From Angiostrongylus vasorum (Eukaryota > Nematoda > Chromadorea > Rhabditida > Metastrongylidae): 64,000 nt of DNA. The notes beneath the pieces were generated by a model, which was not told the DNA's origin, searched no databases, and saw nothing but the letters and a program-made list of their open reading frames with translations. Below are positions 44,351-55,699 of this stretch, one piece after another (the first letter of the stretch is position 1; the number at the start of each line of letters is the position of its first letter). Position numbers and translations under genes: made by a program. Location: the NCBI GenBank assembly GCA_018806985.1, contig JADANN010000464.1, positions 1,149,501 through 1,213,500 on the forward strand. Reading direction: 5' to 3'.

Positions 44351-46420
44351 GTAAGCATTCTCTTCTCCGATACGTACAGCGAAGTTCATAAGCACTCTAA
44401 CTGGGTATGCGTCCCAATTTGAGCGCCCTACACATTTTTTTTGCCTGGATGCCTTTTGAACAACTTCCTGTGCGCCTGCCAGTTTCTACCGCTCCAAATG
44501 GACGACAAACTCCTAATCAAAATTATGGCTTTAAGGTCCACCAGTATATCAGAGATCTCCAGGTCCGTGAATTGTTCATCTTACTTTTTCCGTATAGTAG
44601 TTTCTAACATAAAATTAGACGCGAAATCTAACTTTTTCATCGGAATACAGTAGATATTAACAGAAGTACTGTGTTCTGCAAGCATGACTCCTTCGACTTC
44701 TACGAATTGTTTATAGATGATTACATGAAAGAGAGACCAGTTCTTATGCTCAACGGTTGATTCCGTGGAAGACCACAATCAAGTCTCAGGAAAACTAGTG
44801 GTGCGCATATTTCGTTCTTTCGTTTTGGCATATTTAGTTTCCCCATCGTGGACACATCTTTTCATTTACGATAAACAAAGGTTGGCACCTCAAGAGTGTA
44901 TCGAGTTTCCAATGATATGAATCTAATAAGATACGATAAATTTAGACTTGCTACAAAAATATGCTAGGGAAGGTTCGTAATAGGTGTATTAATGTAAGGA
45001 ACGTTTATTTTTTATGGTTTGGTGTTGGTCAATGTGGTAATGGCAAACGTAGCTTGTATGCATGAAGTAGAGTTGTTGCGTAAGAAATTTGAGCTCTACC
45101 TTGGAATTGTATATTGCTTATGGTTCTAGGTAAGAAGGGGTGGTTGGTGATGACTACAGATTCTACCCCAATAATGTATTTCTGTATACTATTGTGTTTT
45201 TAAATTTTGTACAAGAGAGATTTACACTACTTGTTGGTTTGTTATATGTGAGCATTAGAAGTTTTATGCAAGAGGATCCAATCTTTTGCAAACTATTGTA
45301 ATGCTGCTCACTGCAGAACTTGTAAGAAGTGTGGCTGAATAAATCTTTGGAGTAGAACGGTTATACCGTCACTAACACAACGCCACATATTGGCACTATA
45401 GTGTCCATATTAGGTTTAGTGACGAGAAAAGTGATTCTCTAAACCATATGCTTTACAAAAAACACCTCGTTGAGCGAGTTAATTTTGCGAAGGCATCTTG
45501 AAATGCGACATCTTAAAAAACAAATTATAAATAAGGAAACAAAACAACGAGAGGAATTTAAACACGTCATTTAGTAATAAGTGTTGATGTCAACAGATTG
45601 TCAAGTGGTGTCTTCTAAGCGCTGGACGTCAAAAAGGCACTTCGTCATCGCCGTGATTTCTCGCGATGCATGTTTGGAAACGTCTCTCGGTCTCACCTGT
45701 CAACCGGTCCTGAAACATTTGAGCTTTTTTCATGTGTTTCGTTATCTCGTAATCACAGAAGTGGTTCGCTAGTTACTAGAAGTTGGCTTTGAGCAAATGG
45801 AGTGTTCTGTCATCGCTGGCACATTAAAACAGTTCCTTATCGAACATAATTTTTCCTGGAATAACGAAATAGCAGTACTACGGCGTTCCACGGTGATCAT
45901 CACTTATCTATTTCCCTCGAAGCGGTTTCTCTCCGAAAAACCACTGGAAAGAATTAACGCATTAACCACTGTGTGCGTTATATTATCCACCGGAACTTGA
46001 TAGAAGAACGAATGTAGGGTCAATACAATCGGAGTATTATAAGAACATAGTATTATAAGAACATTTATTTCATAAGGTGTAAAATAAACACATAACCATT
46101 CCTCATATCAACTAATAATGAACAATGAATAATCGGAAGGCAACAAATAACTTCATCATAATTCAAATTCAAACATAATCACTAGACTTGTGTCATGAAG
46201 ACGTCAGCTGAGGTTAGGTGCAAGTATTAGCAATATCAGTGCACCTAGAAAACATCAGGTAACTAAGTGGAAGAGGGGACATATACATAAATAATGTGAA
46301 GGAAATTTCGTAAGGACTTTGATAGGAAAGATTTAAATACTTATTAGTTACCTATACAATAACAAGGCACGCTGTCCTTAACGTCTCCATCTTCTTCATA
46401 ACGATTCCTACTTACTTACT
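44351..46420. other. No gene recognised
   Basis: About 2 kb of A/T-rich DNA. Two adjacent plus-strand open stretches (45581-45772 and 45797-46000) have no recognised domain. A GTGGCTGAATAAATCTTTGG block at about 45330 faintly resembles PLE tails. A short direct repeat of ATTATAAGAACAT lies at about 46035-46065. Confidence 0.4.
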
Positions 46421-46424
46421 TACT

Positions 46425-49400
46425 TGGATACTTAGACGGTCCGCCTTCACGAGCTGCGTGGACCCCAGCACATATGCCATTCGTTCCGTTCTCTCGCAAT
46501 CGCAGTCCATGGTGGTGGTCTTGTTCGAGCATGGTATCGCTTGCGAGTCTCGTACCGTGATCTGTAAAACAACTTCAGCTGCGGGTACAGCTGAATAACT
46601 TTGTTTACGAACCCGTCCGCCCAACGTGTAGGTGGTCGTCCTGGGGGACGTTTGCATTCTCTCGGAGTCCACTCTACTGTTCTTTTCGTCCATCTGTCGT
46701 CCGTTCTTCTCATTATGTGACCGGCCCATCTATGTTTCGCTATCGATGTATATTCTCCTGGATCTCGAAGATGTGACAGATTTCGAAGGTCAGAGCTTCG
46801 CAATCCGGCTAGATATTGAGAGTGCTGGTTATATTTCAGATGACATCGCTCAAGCGCTCTGTGAGTAGTGCGAAGCATTCTTGATGTAGTTAAAGTATCA
46901 ACCCATGTCTACGCAGCATAACAGAGCGCTGGGAGGACCGTAGAATCGAAGAGATGAGCGCGGATTTTCGAGTCCTTCAGTTGGTCGGTGGCTTCTTTGA
47001 GAGGCCCGAATGCGGCCCAAGCTGCTCTCTTTCTTCTATCTATTTCCTCCTTCATGTTCTTTTCCACGTTCTTTGATCGCCCAAGGTATACGTCCGAGGT
47101 GGTCTCTGCAATGAGAGAGCCATCCAATTCAATTTTTCCGCCATCGCACCATGGGTTTCTCATGAACTGGGTCTTCTTTCGATTCATGCGAAGTCCGATC
47201 TTTTTCCCCGCTTCGTTGAGCTCGTTGATCATCATCTCTGCTTCGCTAGTACTTCTTGAGAAGATGATAATGTCGGCAAAACGAAGGTTTTATAGGAATT
47301 TTCCATAAATACGTGTGCCTTTCTCATCCCAATCGACTGACTTCATTATCCACTGGAGTGCGGCAGTGAACATCTTTGGCGATATTGTGTCGTCCTGTCG
47401 AACCCCTTTTCCTATGAGTATGTTAACAGGTCGATGGAAAAGCTGTATTTTCGTAGTGCAGCTCCGATAACAGTCGCACAGAGTTCTTATATAGGACGTT
47501 GTCCACTCCTTGGTCGACGAGCGCTGATAGGATTGCATTCGTTTCGACACTGTCAAACGCTTTTTCATAGTCGACAAAGGTTAGGACTAGAGGCAGGTGG
47601 TATTCCCGACAAACTTCGGTGACCCTGGACACGGTTTGGATGTGGTCCAAACAGCAAAATCCTTTCCGAAATCCTGCTTGTTCGACTGGTTGCGCCTCAT
47701 CCAATGCCCTTGATATGCGCAAGAGGATAATCTTCGTGAAGAGCTTATAGAGTACACTCAACAAGCATATGGGACGATAATTACGAAGATCCCCTCGGTC
47801 TCCTTTCTTGGGCAGAATGACCGTACGCGACGTCCTCCACTGGTCTGGGATTTTTTTTTCTGAAGGTAGACTGTCATATGATTTGCGAGAAGTAAATGTA
47901 AATTGTGGCCTCCAGCTCTAAGGAAATCGGCGGTGACATTGTCTGCTCCTGGAGCTGTGCCTCATTTCATGCTTTCTATCGCAACTCGAACCTCCGACGG
48001 AAGAATTCCAGGTGGTTCACCTCCAGCGGGGATATTAGGTTGCGGGACGGGGATTGTGGGACGGAAAAGGTTGGTGTAAAACGTTTCCGCTATTAATTCC
48101 ATATCGTGGCGGAAACTTTTGACGATCCCATCTTTTCATCAGAGCTGACAGCGAGACATTATAATCACACAATTCCCGACGGCATTTTTTCAGACTGCTT
48201 CTTTTTTCTGCTGCTTCCAGTAGTTTCTTCTGCTTGTGCCGTTGTAGATCTTCTGTACAAAGCTATTCTGCAGCTGGCATTTATTATTAGCCATGTTAAA
48301 CGTGATGCAGTAGGGTAGAGCTTCGGTTCCCTTCTCTTTTCGAGCAACTCCTTAGTAGTGACGGATATGCGGTCCGATCTTCTTGCTTGAGGAACTGAGG
48401 CAAATTCGGCACAGCATTTCAGCCCTCCGACAAGCAGCTCGTAGTCTTCGGTCAAGTCTTCTTTAATCTGCCAATTACGTTTGGATAGGGCTTCGTTCAG
48501 AATGTTCTCGTCGTATACAGCTTGACTTTTTCTTCGTGGTCGATGAAGAGAGTTCTTTTCCAGCTTCTGGTTGAATCGAATCTTCGCGCGAAGAAGGCGG
48601 TGATCGGAATTAGAACAGAATTACGGGACTACCGATGTGTCAAGTAGGCACCATCTTCTATTTGTCAGAATATGGTCGATCTACGCGTGAGTCATGCCGT
48701 TGGCAGACTCACTTGTCCAGCGGCGGCTTTCTTTCTTCTGGAAAAACGAGTTTTTATGGAAGAGACGTGCTACTGACAGGAGTCCTGCGAGACGGTTCCC
48801 ATTCTCATTTCCTTCTCCTAATCCAAAATTTCCGATCCTGTATTCGCTGTCGTTGGCCTTTCCTATTCTGGCGTTAAAGTCTCCGGCAACAAATTTATGA
48901 TATGCTTTATCATTGTGGATGACTTCCTGTAACTGATAGTAGAACGCATTCAATTCGTACTCATCAGCTGCGTCGGTCGGTGAGTAGCAGTTGATGATAG
49001 TGGTCTTCTTATGTGGACAGTTGAAGACGGAGGACGGCTATGCGAGGGAAAAAGATCTCGTACGAGTCGACGAGATGGACAAATGGATGGACGACAAAGC
49101 CTACGCCGCCGACATTACGTGACGGACCTTTTCTCCACGGATCACAAGGGTCCCGTTGTTTAGTTGGCGTATGTCGGTATTCTTGATTTTTGTTTCTTGT
49201 AATGCAATCACATGAAGTTTAATGCGATCTGCCACAAGAAGGCGTGAAGGTCGGCGTCTGTTGAGGGTGTTCTGGCGTTATACGTGTATAGTAAGAAACA
49301 ATCTCCATGGCGTATCGTGCGTGCGTGCGTCAGATCCGGTTCCAATGACGTCCTGCCTAACCCGAGATTTCCTGGCCTCTTACCGGTTGTCTCGCCGCCT

Positions 49401-49610
49401 GACCTCATAGACGGGAGCACCCAGTGTGCGGGGTACTGAGGCTGGCCTATTGCTGGTCGTGCAACATGGTCCTCCCTGGATTCCTGACGTAACCTTGCAA
49501 GGGCGTATCCAGGTTTTCACCACGATGTGGATCAGAGGGAGGTGTCAACCATTCCTAACTCCTAGTCAATTGAAGGTCACCTCTACCCTGGAAACTTGGA
49601 TCGTTTAACC
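46425..49610 (-). mobile_element. RTE-beta LINE copy C, near full-length but broken
   Basis: Read from 49610 leftward. There is a ~200-base 5' leader, then an APE endonuclease from about 49310 ([28 protein letters not shown] with the catalytic Asp kept near 48880, SNSDHRLLRAK near 48600). A linker follows, then RT: NYRPICLLSVLYKLF near 47780, LTFVDYEKAFDSVE near 47570 (motif A intact) and GVRQDDTISPKMF near 47390. Motif C at about 47285-47270 reads FADIIIFS, having lost one Asp codon of FADD. The IGLRMNRKKTQFMRN primer-grip region, thumb and a C-terminal block with GRPPTRWADGF follow. The tail is four AAGT units at about 46409-46425. In-frame stops and frameshifts separate the blocks. It differs from RTE-alpha throughout. 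Confidence 0.85.
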
Positions 49611-49659
49611 GGAGGACTACGATTAGAAATGAAGAAAGATAAAAAAAAAAGGAGAAAGA

Positions 49660-51140
49660 AGGAAGTCAAGAAGTCCGATAACGAAGTAACACAAAAAGAG
49701 ACGCCTTCTCCTCATTAATTTTTACAAAAGCATCACCGTCACTAAACAGCCAGAGTTCGTCGAAGACTAAAGCGAGCTCTTCAATTCCAGTCGCACTTGG
49801 ACTCCATAGAATCAAACCGTTGACCAAGTCGTAATGAAAAAGGTGTATCTCAAGGTCTGAAAAATATGTAGCGTATCATAATCATAGCACAGAACTCACA
49901 AGCAACACAGAAGGAACAAAATATAGGTGCACAGAAAGGTCTTGACAGACAAACCGTGTAACAACATCATGGTTGGATGAGCTGGGACTGAGTACAAGAA
50001 CCAAAGCACGAAGATCTTTGGAACCAAACAACCAACTGCAAAGATTCACTGAATTTAACGCACTTGATCGTGCATAAGTTAAAATGCAGCTGTTCATAAG
50101 CAAAATCTGACGATTACATTATTTGGTAAACCGAAAAGTGAAGGCAATAGAACCGAAAAACAGGTGTATCCAATCATCTTTCACACGGATTAAATGCTAA
50201 CCCGGGTCGGAATTGTCACAGAATGGCCGCGTGTAGATGGGCTCATTGACGTGCTGAAAAACACTGGGTAGAACCATGTCCAACAATACCAATAAACACT
50301 TTTATTCTTTTATTTCATATGACTGCACCTACACTGTAGATCCCAGCACTCCTTTCAATAGCTTACACCAATAACATAGATATAAATAACCAAAAAAAAT
50401 CCGAAATTACGGGAACCTGCCCTAGCACCTTATATAGGATATCAACTGCATTCTGCCTCATTAACACACGGTGATCCACTGACCCAATGGCAAAATATTG
50501 AATGGCACTCTGAAATGAAAGCCTAACAAAACAATCGAAACCTGCTGAACTTCTTAAAATTAAATGCTGACAAAATACAACATTACGCATTGTTAAGTTG
50601 ACCACAGGGTTGAAGAAAACTACTCACCGACACTTAGTGGATCGAGATCATTCAGAAAGCCAATGAAACAGGAAGAAAATAGCGACAACGGAAAGATGCT
50701 TTAATTATTAATTAGACAGCTACAAATTAAATGGCACTCCTAACAGATGACAGTTTGAGGTGTGCTTTTATCTTGATCTCGTCTGCGAAAGCGAGCGTGC
50801 GTTCCTCTTGTGATGAAACTGCTTGCGAACGGTCTTCTCATCATCGCTGATGGACTGCATTAAACTGAAAACCAAGTAAGAGCGTAAACTGTGCAGTGAA
50901 TATCATTTTAATAAATGAAAGTATTTAAAAAAGCATTGAATTTGAGGATGCCGTTCTAATTGGTAAAGTAAGGATATTTTTTTGGAGGCGGCTGCATGGC
51001 TATGGAAGTGATTTCATCTCCAATTTCGTCGTCGAGTGCTAGAAAGACGCTATTTTTCTACCTACACGAAACAAACAAGTTAGATATAAACTGATTTGCA
51101 ATAGTACGAACCCGATCATAGCTGGTAGGAATGTAGTAAT
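49660..51140 (-). other. Putative multi-exon minus-strand gene, unknown
   Basis: Several open segments with splice-like borders, read right to left. 51140-51115 (YYYIPTSYDR, ending at GTTCGT). 51055-50959 (KNSVFLALDDEIGDEITSI, then PPPKKYPYFTN and a stop). 50869-50775 (TTTTCAG acceptor, SISDDEKTVRKQFHHKR, then stop). 50705-50632 (ending at GTGAGT). 50510-50430 (TTTCAG acceptor, IQYFAIGSVDHRVLMRQNA, YK). 50106-49890 (GTCAG acceptor to GTGAGT). 49862-49680 (TTTTTCAG acceptor, HYDLVNGLILWSPS, LALVFDELWLFSDGDA, stop). Phases do not join into one frame, and two internal stops suggest alternative ends, two genes or decay. I recognise no domain. Confidence 0.3.
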
Positions 51141-52797
51141 AATCGTTTTTGGACCTGGATCGTCTACGTACTGCGCAGCCCAGCAGCGCATACGTGGTGG
51201 AGTCGCTCGACGTTATCGCCCTTTATACAAACGTGTCGAATGACTCCGCAATGCAAGCCATATTCGAACTCATGATGCAACACGAAGGAGAAATAAACAT
51301 GTATGGCTTCAAGATAGAGCAGTCGATGGCACTCTTAAAAGAATGCTTGAGCTGCTCAATCTTCAGATGGTTCGGGAAAGTACTACGCTCAAATGAGAGA
51401 GTTGGCAATGGGACAACGACTGGCACCAAGCCCAGCCATTGCGTTTATATCTATGGTGGAAGCACCGGTGACCGATCTCGGGCCACTACTCTACTGTAGG
51501 TGTATAGATGACTGTTTTGTCCTTTGCTCAACACAAGAGGAAATAGACAAATGTTTCGAGTTGTTGAATGAACAGTCAGAGTATATCAAGTTCACCCTGA
51601 GAGAAACCGAAAGAAAAGTGGCTTCCATTCCTGAACGTCCAAATTAGCCTGTCAGAAAATGGCTGCATTACGAAGTGGTACCGAAAGCCAAGTAATAAAA
51701 ACATCTTGGTTCTTTACCTCTCCTCTCACCCCTCTCACACGAAAAGGGCGCCTGTAAGAAACATGTTTCGAACAGCAATCAACGTGTGTACGGGAAGTGA
51801 GCAGAGAGAGGAGTCCCGGAACTTGGTGCGGCGAATAGCCATTTCTAATGGCTACGAAACTGTAGCTCGGGAGAGGTGTAGAGGAAATCCTAGGCCTCCA
51901 AACGACAACTCTAGCGACAAAATGGTCCTGTTTACCCTACCCCTCATCTCAAATGATGCAAGTGCAACTATAAAACGCTGCTTAAGAAGGGCGAGTCTAG
52001 AGGATTCGGTAAACGTAGTTGAAATGACACCGAGTAATCTTAGGCGCCAGCTAGTTCGTGGCCGCCTATATGACCGTCTATGTGCAACGCAAAATTGCAT
52101 AGTTTGCCCTAATGGTATAGACGGTGATTGCATGAGCTCGGCTATAGTTTATCTGATCTCCTGTAAGGCGTGCGGAGACGAATACATTGGCGAAACGGGC
52201 AGACCCCCTCTGTGTCCGCATAAAAGAACACCTAGTCGGCAAGCGTAAACCAAATACCCCACTAGGCACGCATAGGACCCAGAGACATAGCGGGGAGGAC
52301 TTTGACGTACTTGTCACGATCCTCGCGCAGGAATCGAGAACACAAGCGCGCAAAACTCTCAAGGCGTTCTGGATTAATTGCAGAAATCAGAAAATGAAGC
52401 GCAGGGAAGAATGCCTCATTATCACGCGTGATACTGGGCATTATATAAGGCTGTTATTTTTGATGGGAGGGGCATACTACGCTTCCATGTGAACTCTGTG
52501 CGGTTGGCCTCCACGCGACATACTCAGTGGAAGCCTCATAGAAAGCGTTGAGTGTGCAAAGCTGTGTTCAATGTGATTGAAATCTTGGTTCAGCGTTTTC
52601 TCTGATTGGTTATGGAGGTGTTTGGCCGAATAGATTGCTGTTAACTTGACCTTTCCAGGCTCTGAGGAAGGCGAAATTCGCCGAAACTTTAGCTTGTTCG
52701 TGAATAAAGAATAAAAAATAACACCTCGTGTTTGCTCAACAAGAATACGAAGAATTACTTGATCAATGGCGAGGTTAAGAGAAAGTCGGACGTAGGA
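51140..52797 (+). pseudogene. Penelope-like element, RT plus GIY-YIG, best-preserved copy
   Basis: A 5'-truncated PLE. The RT region shows ESLDVIALYTNV (motif A Asp kept, about 51197-51232), MGQRLAPS (about 51409) and CRCIDDCFVLCST (motif C, both Asp kept, about 51499-51537). Next come LPFLNV and WYRKPSNK. After about 240 codons there are LRRQLVRGRLYDRLC and a cysteine cluster (CATQNCIVCP, GDCMSS), then IVYLISCKACGDEYIGETGR (GIY-YIG core, 52144-52203), CVRIKEHL, and a C-terminal block to about 52490. Only three frame breaks occur before 52300, each a +1 in a homopolymer (51377-51379, 51614-51617, 52204-52208). A PLE 3' region with a hammerhead-like motif follows. PLEs retrotranspose using RT and the GIY-YIG nuclease. 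As given it cannot encode one protein, and it lacks the RT N-terminus. Confidence 0.85.
52658..52694 (+). ncRNA. Candidate hammerhead-like motif in PLE 3' region
   Basis: GGCT (52658-52661), CTGAGGA (52662-52668), one A, GGCGAA/TTCGCC stem (52670-52682), GAAAC (52683-52687), TTT, AGCT (52691-52694). Helix I pairs GGCT with AGCT, one G-U wobble. It is the same architecture as 9481-9517. The expected cleavage triplet GTC is TTT here. PLE hammerheads are established in other animals, but this copy's activity is inferred only. Confidence 0.45.
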
Positions 52798-52870
52798 GTT
52801 ACTACAGCAATGATTAGTGTTTTCAGTTTTCGTCGAAGCAGCAGGACCCGTTGGCACAAAAACATTGATT
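52797..52870 (-). other. Possible exon piece split off by the PLE
   Basis: Minus-strand reading VFVPTGPAASTKTENTNHCC is open and ends at the PLE 3' end. On the other side of the element, the minus strand resumes with an open YYYIPTSYDR segment. This could be one exon interrupted by the element. It is a weak inference with no recognised domain. Confidence 0.2.
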
Positions 52871-53574
52871 TTTTTTCTAAGAAATCAGTAAGCAACACCG
52901 TTTAGTGTAACAAAAAGCATTAAATTGATAGCACCGATTTTAAAGAGCCGATTTCACAATTCTTTGCCAGAAATGCCAATCCCCGTGGTGTTCCATCGCA
53001 TCGACTAAATCCATTTGAGCTGGGAAGGGTGAATGAACCGAAACGTAAGCCACAATGAACATCTCACATCTGCCTCGTGCAAGCTCATCAGTATAAAAGA
53101 GTATTGATTACTCTTGGCGAAGTTGAGGAGAAAATTTAGCCAAAAGTATTAATAGCTAACAAAAATGACATGGCTGGGTCTAAGACCAGAAACCAAATAT
53201 TATCTGCAATTCCCGACAACACAAAAACGAAAATCTAATTAGATACTGAGCCTTAGGATGAAAATGTCAAAAACACCAGAGTTTACGCAGGAGAGTGTTT
53301 AAAACATCACGATAAAGCTATTGAAGCAAAAAGGGGATGGAATTGAAGGAGTAAGACCATTTACCTTTTTTGCTTTGAGCGGTGACGGTATGTGGGGCAC
53401 GTGGAATGATGGTGGATGGCTCACTAAAAACAGGAAGAAAATAGAATATTTGAAAGATGAACAAAGAAAAAACAAAGTAAAAAGCAGGTCACAAACCGAC
53501 TTTCCCTCAATCTCGGTATGAATGATCAATGTACCTTCTTTCATTTATGAGCTAACACGAGATTGATAAAATAA
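52871..53574. other. No gene recognised
   Basis: About 0.7 kb. Overlapping open stretches on both strands at 53299-53544 are low complexity and not convincing. Confidence 0.4.
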
Positions 53575-53625
53575 ACTTTGTTCGGCAAACGTTTCGACGT
53601 CTTCGTTTTCGTCAAAAAGTAAAGA
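53575..53625 (-). repeat. PLE-tail-like hammerhead-related fragment
   Basis: On the minus strand: a GACGAAAACGAAGACGTCGAAACG-type block, with the stem GAC..GTC and GAAACG, followed by TTTGCCGAACAAAGTTT. It matches the tails at 1683 and 18796. Isolated and short. Confidence 0.45.
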
Positions 53626-54084
53626 GTGCCTAAATAGTGTTGTGACAACATTGTAACTGCTCATCAAAACAACAGCGAAGCAGGATGTCGGTTTTTCATA
53701 AACAGTACTAATCGCGTTGTACCAGTACTAACGAAAATAACACACCTTCGTTTAAGAAAGGGGAACCAACTAGCATCTATAGTCCTTTCACTGTGTTTTG
53801 GTATTCCGCAGCTCTCTATTTCCAAGTGAGGTTGTTTAGCGTACGTGGACAACCCTAAATGGTTGTGATGTTTCTGCTTGATGCAATGCTTTCAACGCTA
53901 TAAGTCAGTTTAGGATTGGAAATGTCGAGAACATCACAATTTAATCTCGGAAATGCTTAAAAAAAATAATGACAACGTTTGTGAGGTGCAAACAGATTAA
54001 AGGAGGAGTAAGAAAACCACTCACCTGTTCGTTGGCGGTTATCTCCTAGAAAGAGGAAAGAAAAAGGATAAAAAAGGATCAAGC
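53626..54084. other. No gene recognised
   Basis: No supported feature. Confidence 0.4.
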
Positions 54085-54262
54085 TCTCGACGTTGATTAA
54101 GCCCTGAGGGATGCGCTATGCATTCGAGTTTATTAAGTATCGTTGGAGGTGATCGAATGCATATCTGGCCTTTACAGTGACTAGCGGTGGCCCACCGATG
54201 TATCGAGCCAGTGCTGCTATCCTTCCAGACAAGTCTGGTACCAATTTGCCGACCCCGGAGGA
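54085..54262 (-). repeat. SINE family S2, minus-strand, head missing
   Basis: On the minus strand: TACCAGACTTGTCTGGAAGG, ATAGCAGCACTGGCTCGATA, GGCCAGATATGCATTCG and GCGCATCCCTCAGGGC, all in S2 order. The tRNA-like head is absent, so it is 5'-truncated, as expected for retroposition. Confidence 0.75.
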
Positions 54263-54498
54263 TGGAAGGCTTGGTGGAGGAGAAAGAGGAAAAAACATAG
54301 AATGTTTAGATGCAAGTGACTAAAAACGAGAGATAGCGACAACATATACACACCAAAAACAGCTGAACATAGGTTTAACTATAACGATATGCAACGCATA
54401 ATATACGTGGAACAATTAGAAACTAGAACACACACAGCGAGTGCAGCAACGAAATAACCAATTCCTAGAAGGTTGATGAGTGCTCAATTTTTTAGTCA

Positions 54499-54894
54499 AT
54501 GAAAAAAAGTGCTGGGAGTCGTAGAAACAACAATATCGTTCATTATGTCAGGATAGAAAAATTGCATAGGCCACTAGGTAGCGAAAAAGAGTGTTCAGTT
54601 TTCAACCAGCAACCGATTGTTGTTCCATTCCGTATCGATACGATGGATCTTCGATGGCGCATGGAATGTGTAAATATCGTGCCATCGAAGAGACTGCGAA
54701 ATACACTCGACATTGTTAAGAGAGGAAAGCCAAATGCTGAAAGCGATGTGGTTGCAAGACTGAGAATTAGAACAATGTGTGTGCTACAGAGTACGGCATT
54801 GTACGGTGCCGGGGCAGAATGGGTTAAGAGATTTATGGAAATAACTTTTTTCCCTGTCGTGTTACTCGGATCGAAAAGAGTTGAAAGTACTTAA
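54499..54894 (+). CDS. Open frame of 131 codons, unknown
   Basis: A single open frame with ATG start and a basic translation (RIDTMDLRWRMECVNIV, then VARLRIRTMCVLQSTALYG). I recognise no domain, and no neighbouring exon or paralogue supports it. It is longer than most chance frames nearby, but could still be chance or part of an unrecognised repeat. Confidence 0.2.
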   Translation: MKKSAGSRRNNNIVHYVRIEKLHRPLGSEKECSVFNQQPIVVPFRIDTMDLRWRMECVNIVPSKRLRNTLDIVKRGKPNAESDVVARLRIRTMCVLQSTALYGAGAEWVKRFMEITFFPVVLLGSKRVEST

Positions 54895-55069
54895 CAAATC
54901 TGATAGTCAAGTGCAAGGTTTCAGAGTTCCCAAGACAACAGCGGCATCTGAGAACAAGAACGACATATTGGAGCGCACCATCGTGCCTTAATGAATGGAA
55001 TCCTAGTTGTTCGTTTGATTTCGTGTTCGGAATATGAGCTTTGAGATACTAAAGCTAAGGTAAAAAAAA
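54895..55069. other. No gene recognised
   Basis: Short spacer without a supported feature. Confidence 0.4.
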
Positions 55070-55480
55070 TATCTCAATACTTGGATGGCCCGTCCTCACT
55101 GGTTGTGCAGGACCCAGCATAATTGCATAATTTATACTTATTAGTTTAGATATTGTGGTTCACTAGTGCCCCGACTTACCGATCAGCTTAGCCGAAGCCT
55201 TCCTCGGGTCGTAATAACACAAGGCAGTCACCACCTTTTTAAGATCAGAGAAATATTTGTAACTATGTGACCATTTTGATACCAAGATGTTGGTGGTTCT
55301 CGGTATCGTTTGCTCTTAGCTGGGTTTCTACAGGAAAACGTCGGACTCCTTCCCAGCATGGAATGCTCTGCTGGGGCTGAACCCCCACTGCACATAGCAG
55401 TCCAACACCCGGAAACACCTCCTATGCACGATGAATCGGTAAACCGTTGGGGGGTTGAACCATTGAAGACAAAGAAATGC
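55070..55480 (-). repeat. Dispersed family F3, minus-strand, diverged
   Basis: On the minus strand: CCCCAACGGTTTACCGATTC, GGAGGTGTTTCCGGGTGTTG, GACTGCTATGTGCAGTGGGG, GTAGAAACCCAGCTAAGAGC and CATCTTGGTATCAAAATGG. Then, after an unmatched ~100-base segment, GGGTCCTGCACAACCAGTG and CCATCCAAGTATTGAG. The same order as the copy at 43785-44190. Confidence 0.6.
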
Positions 55481-55699
55481 ATGTCATATGTTCCAGAAAG
55501 TCAACATTTCGTCGTAGCAAAACGAGAAAACTTTTATCCTGTTGGAAAATTATATATGAGCTGAACTGTGTGAACTTGAAATGGAAAGCGGTCAATACTT
55601 CTGTATCGTATAAGTTCTACAGAGGACACGTTGTTGCGTAAGTGTGAAGTCTCTTCTTCAGTGGAATAACGGTCTTTGATTAGTTAATCTATGTTCTGG

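Noticed and set aside
46632..48900. Plus-strand open frames over the 46.4-49.6 kb element
   Set aside because: They are antisense to RTE-beta endonuclease and RT blocks that carry recognisable motifs on the minus strand.
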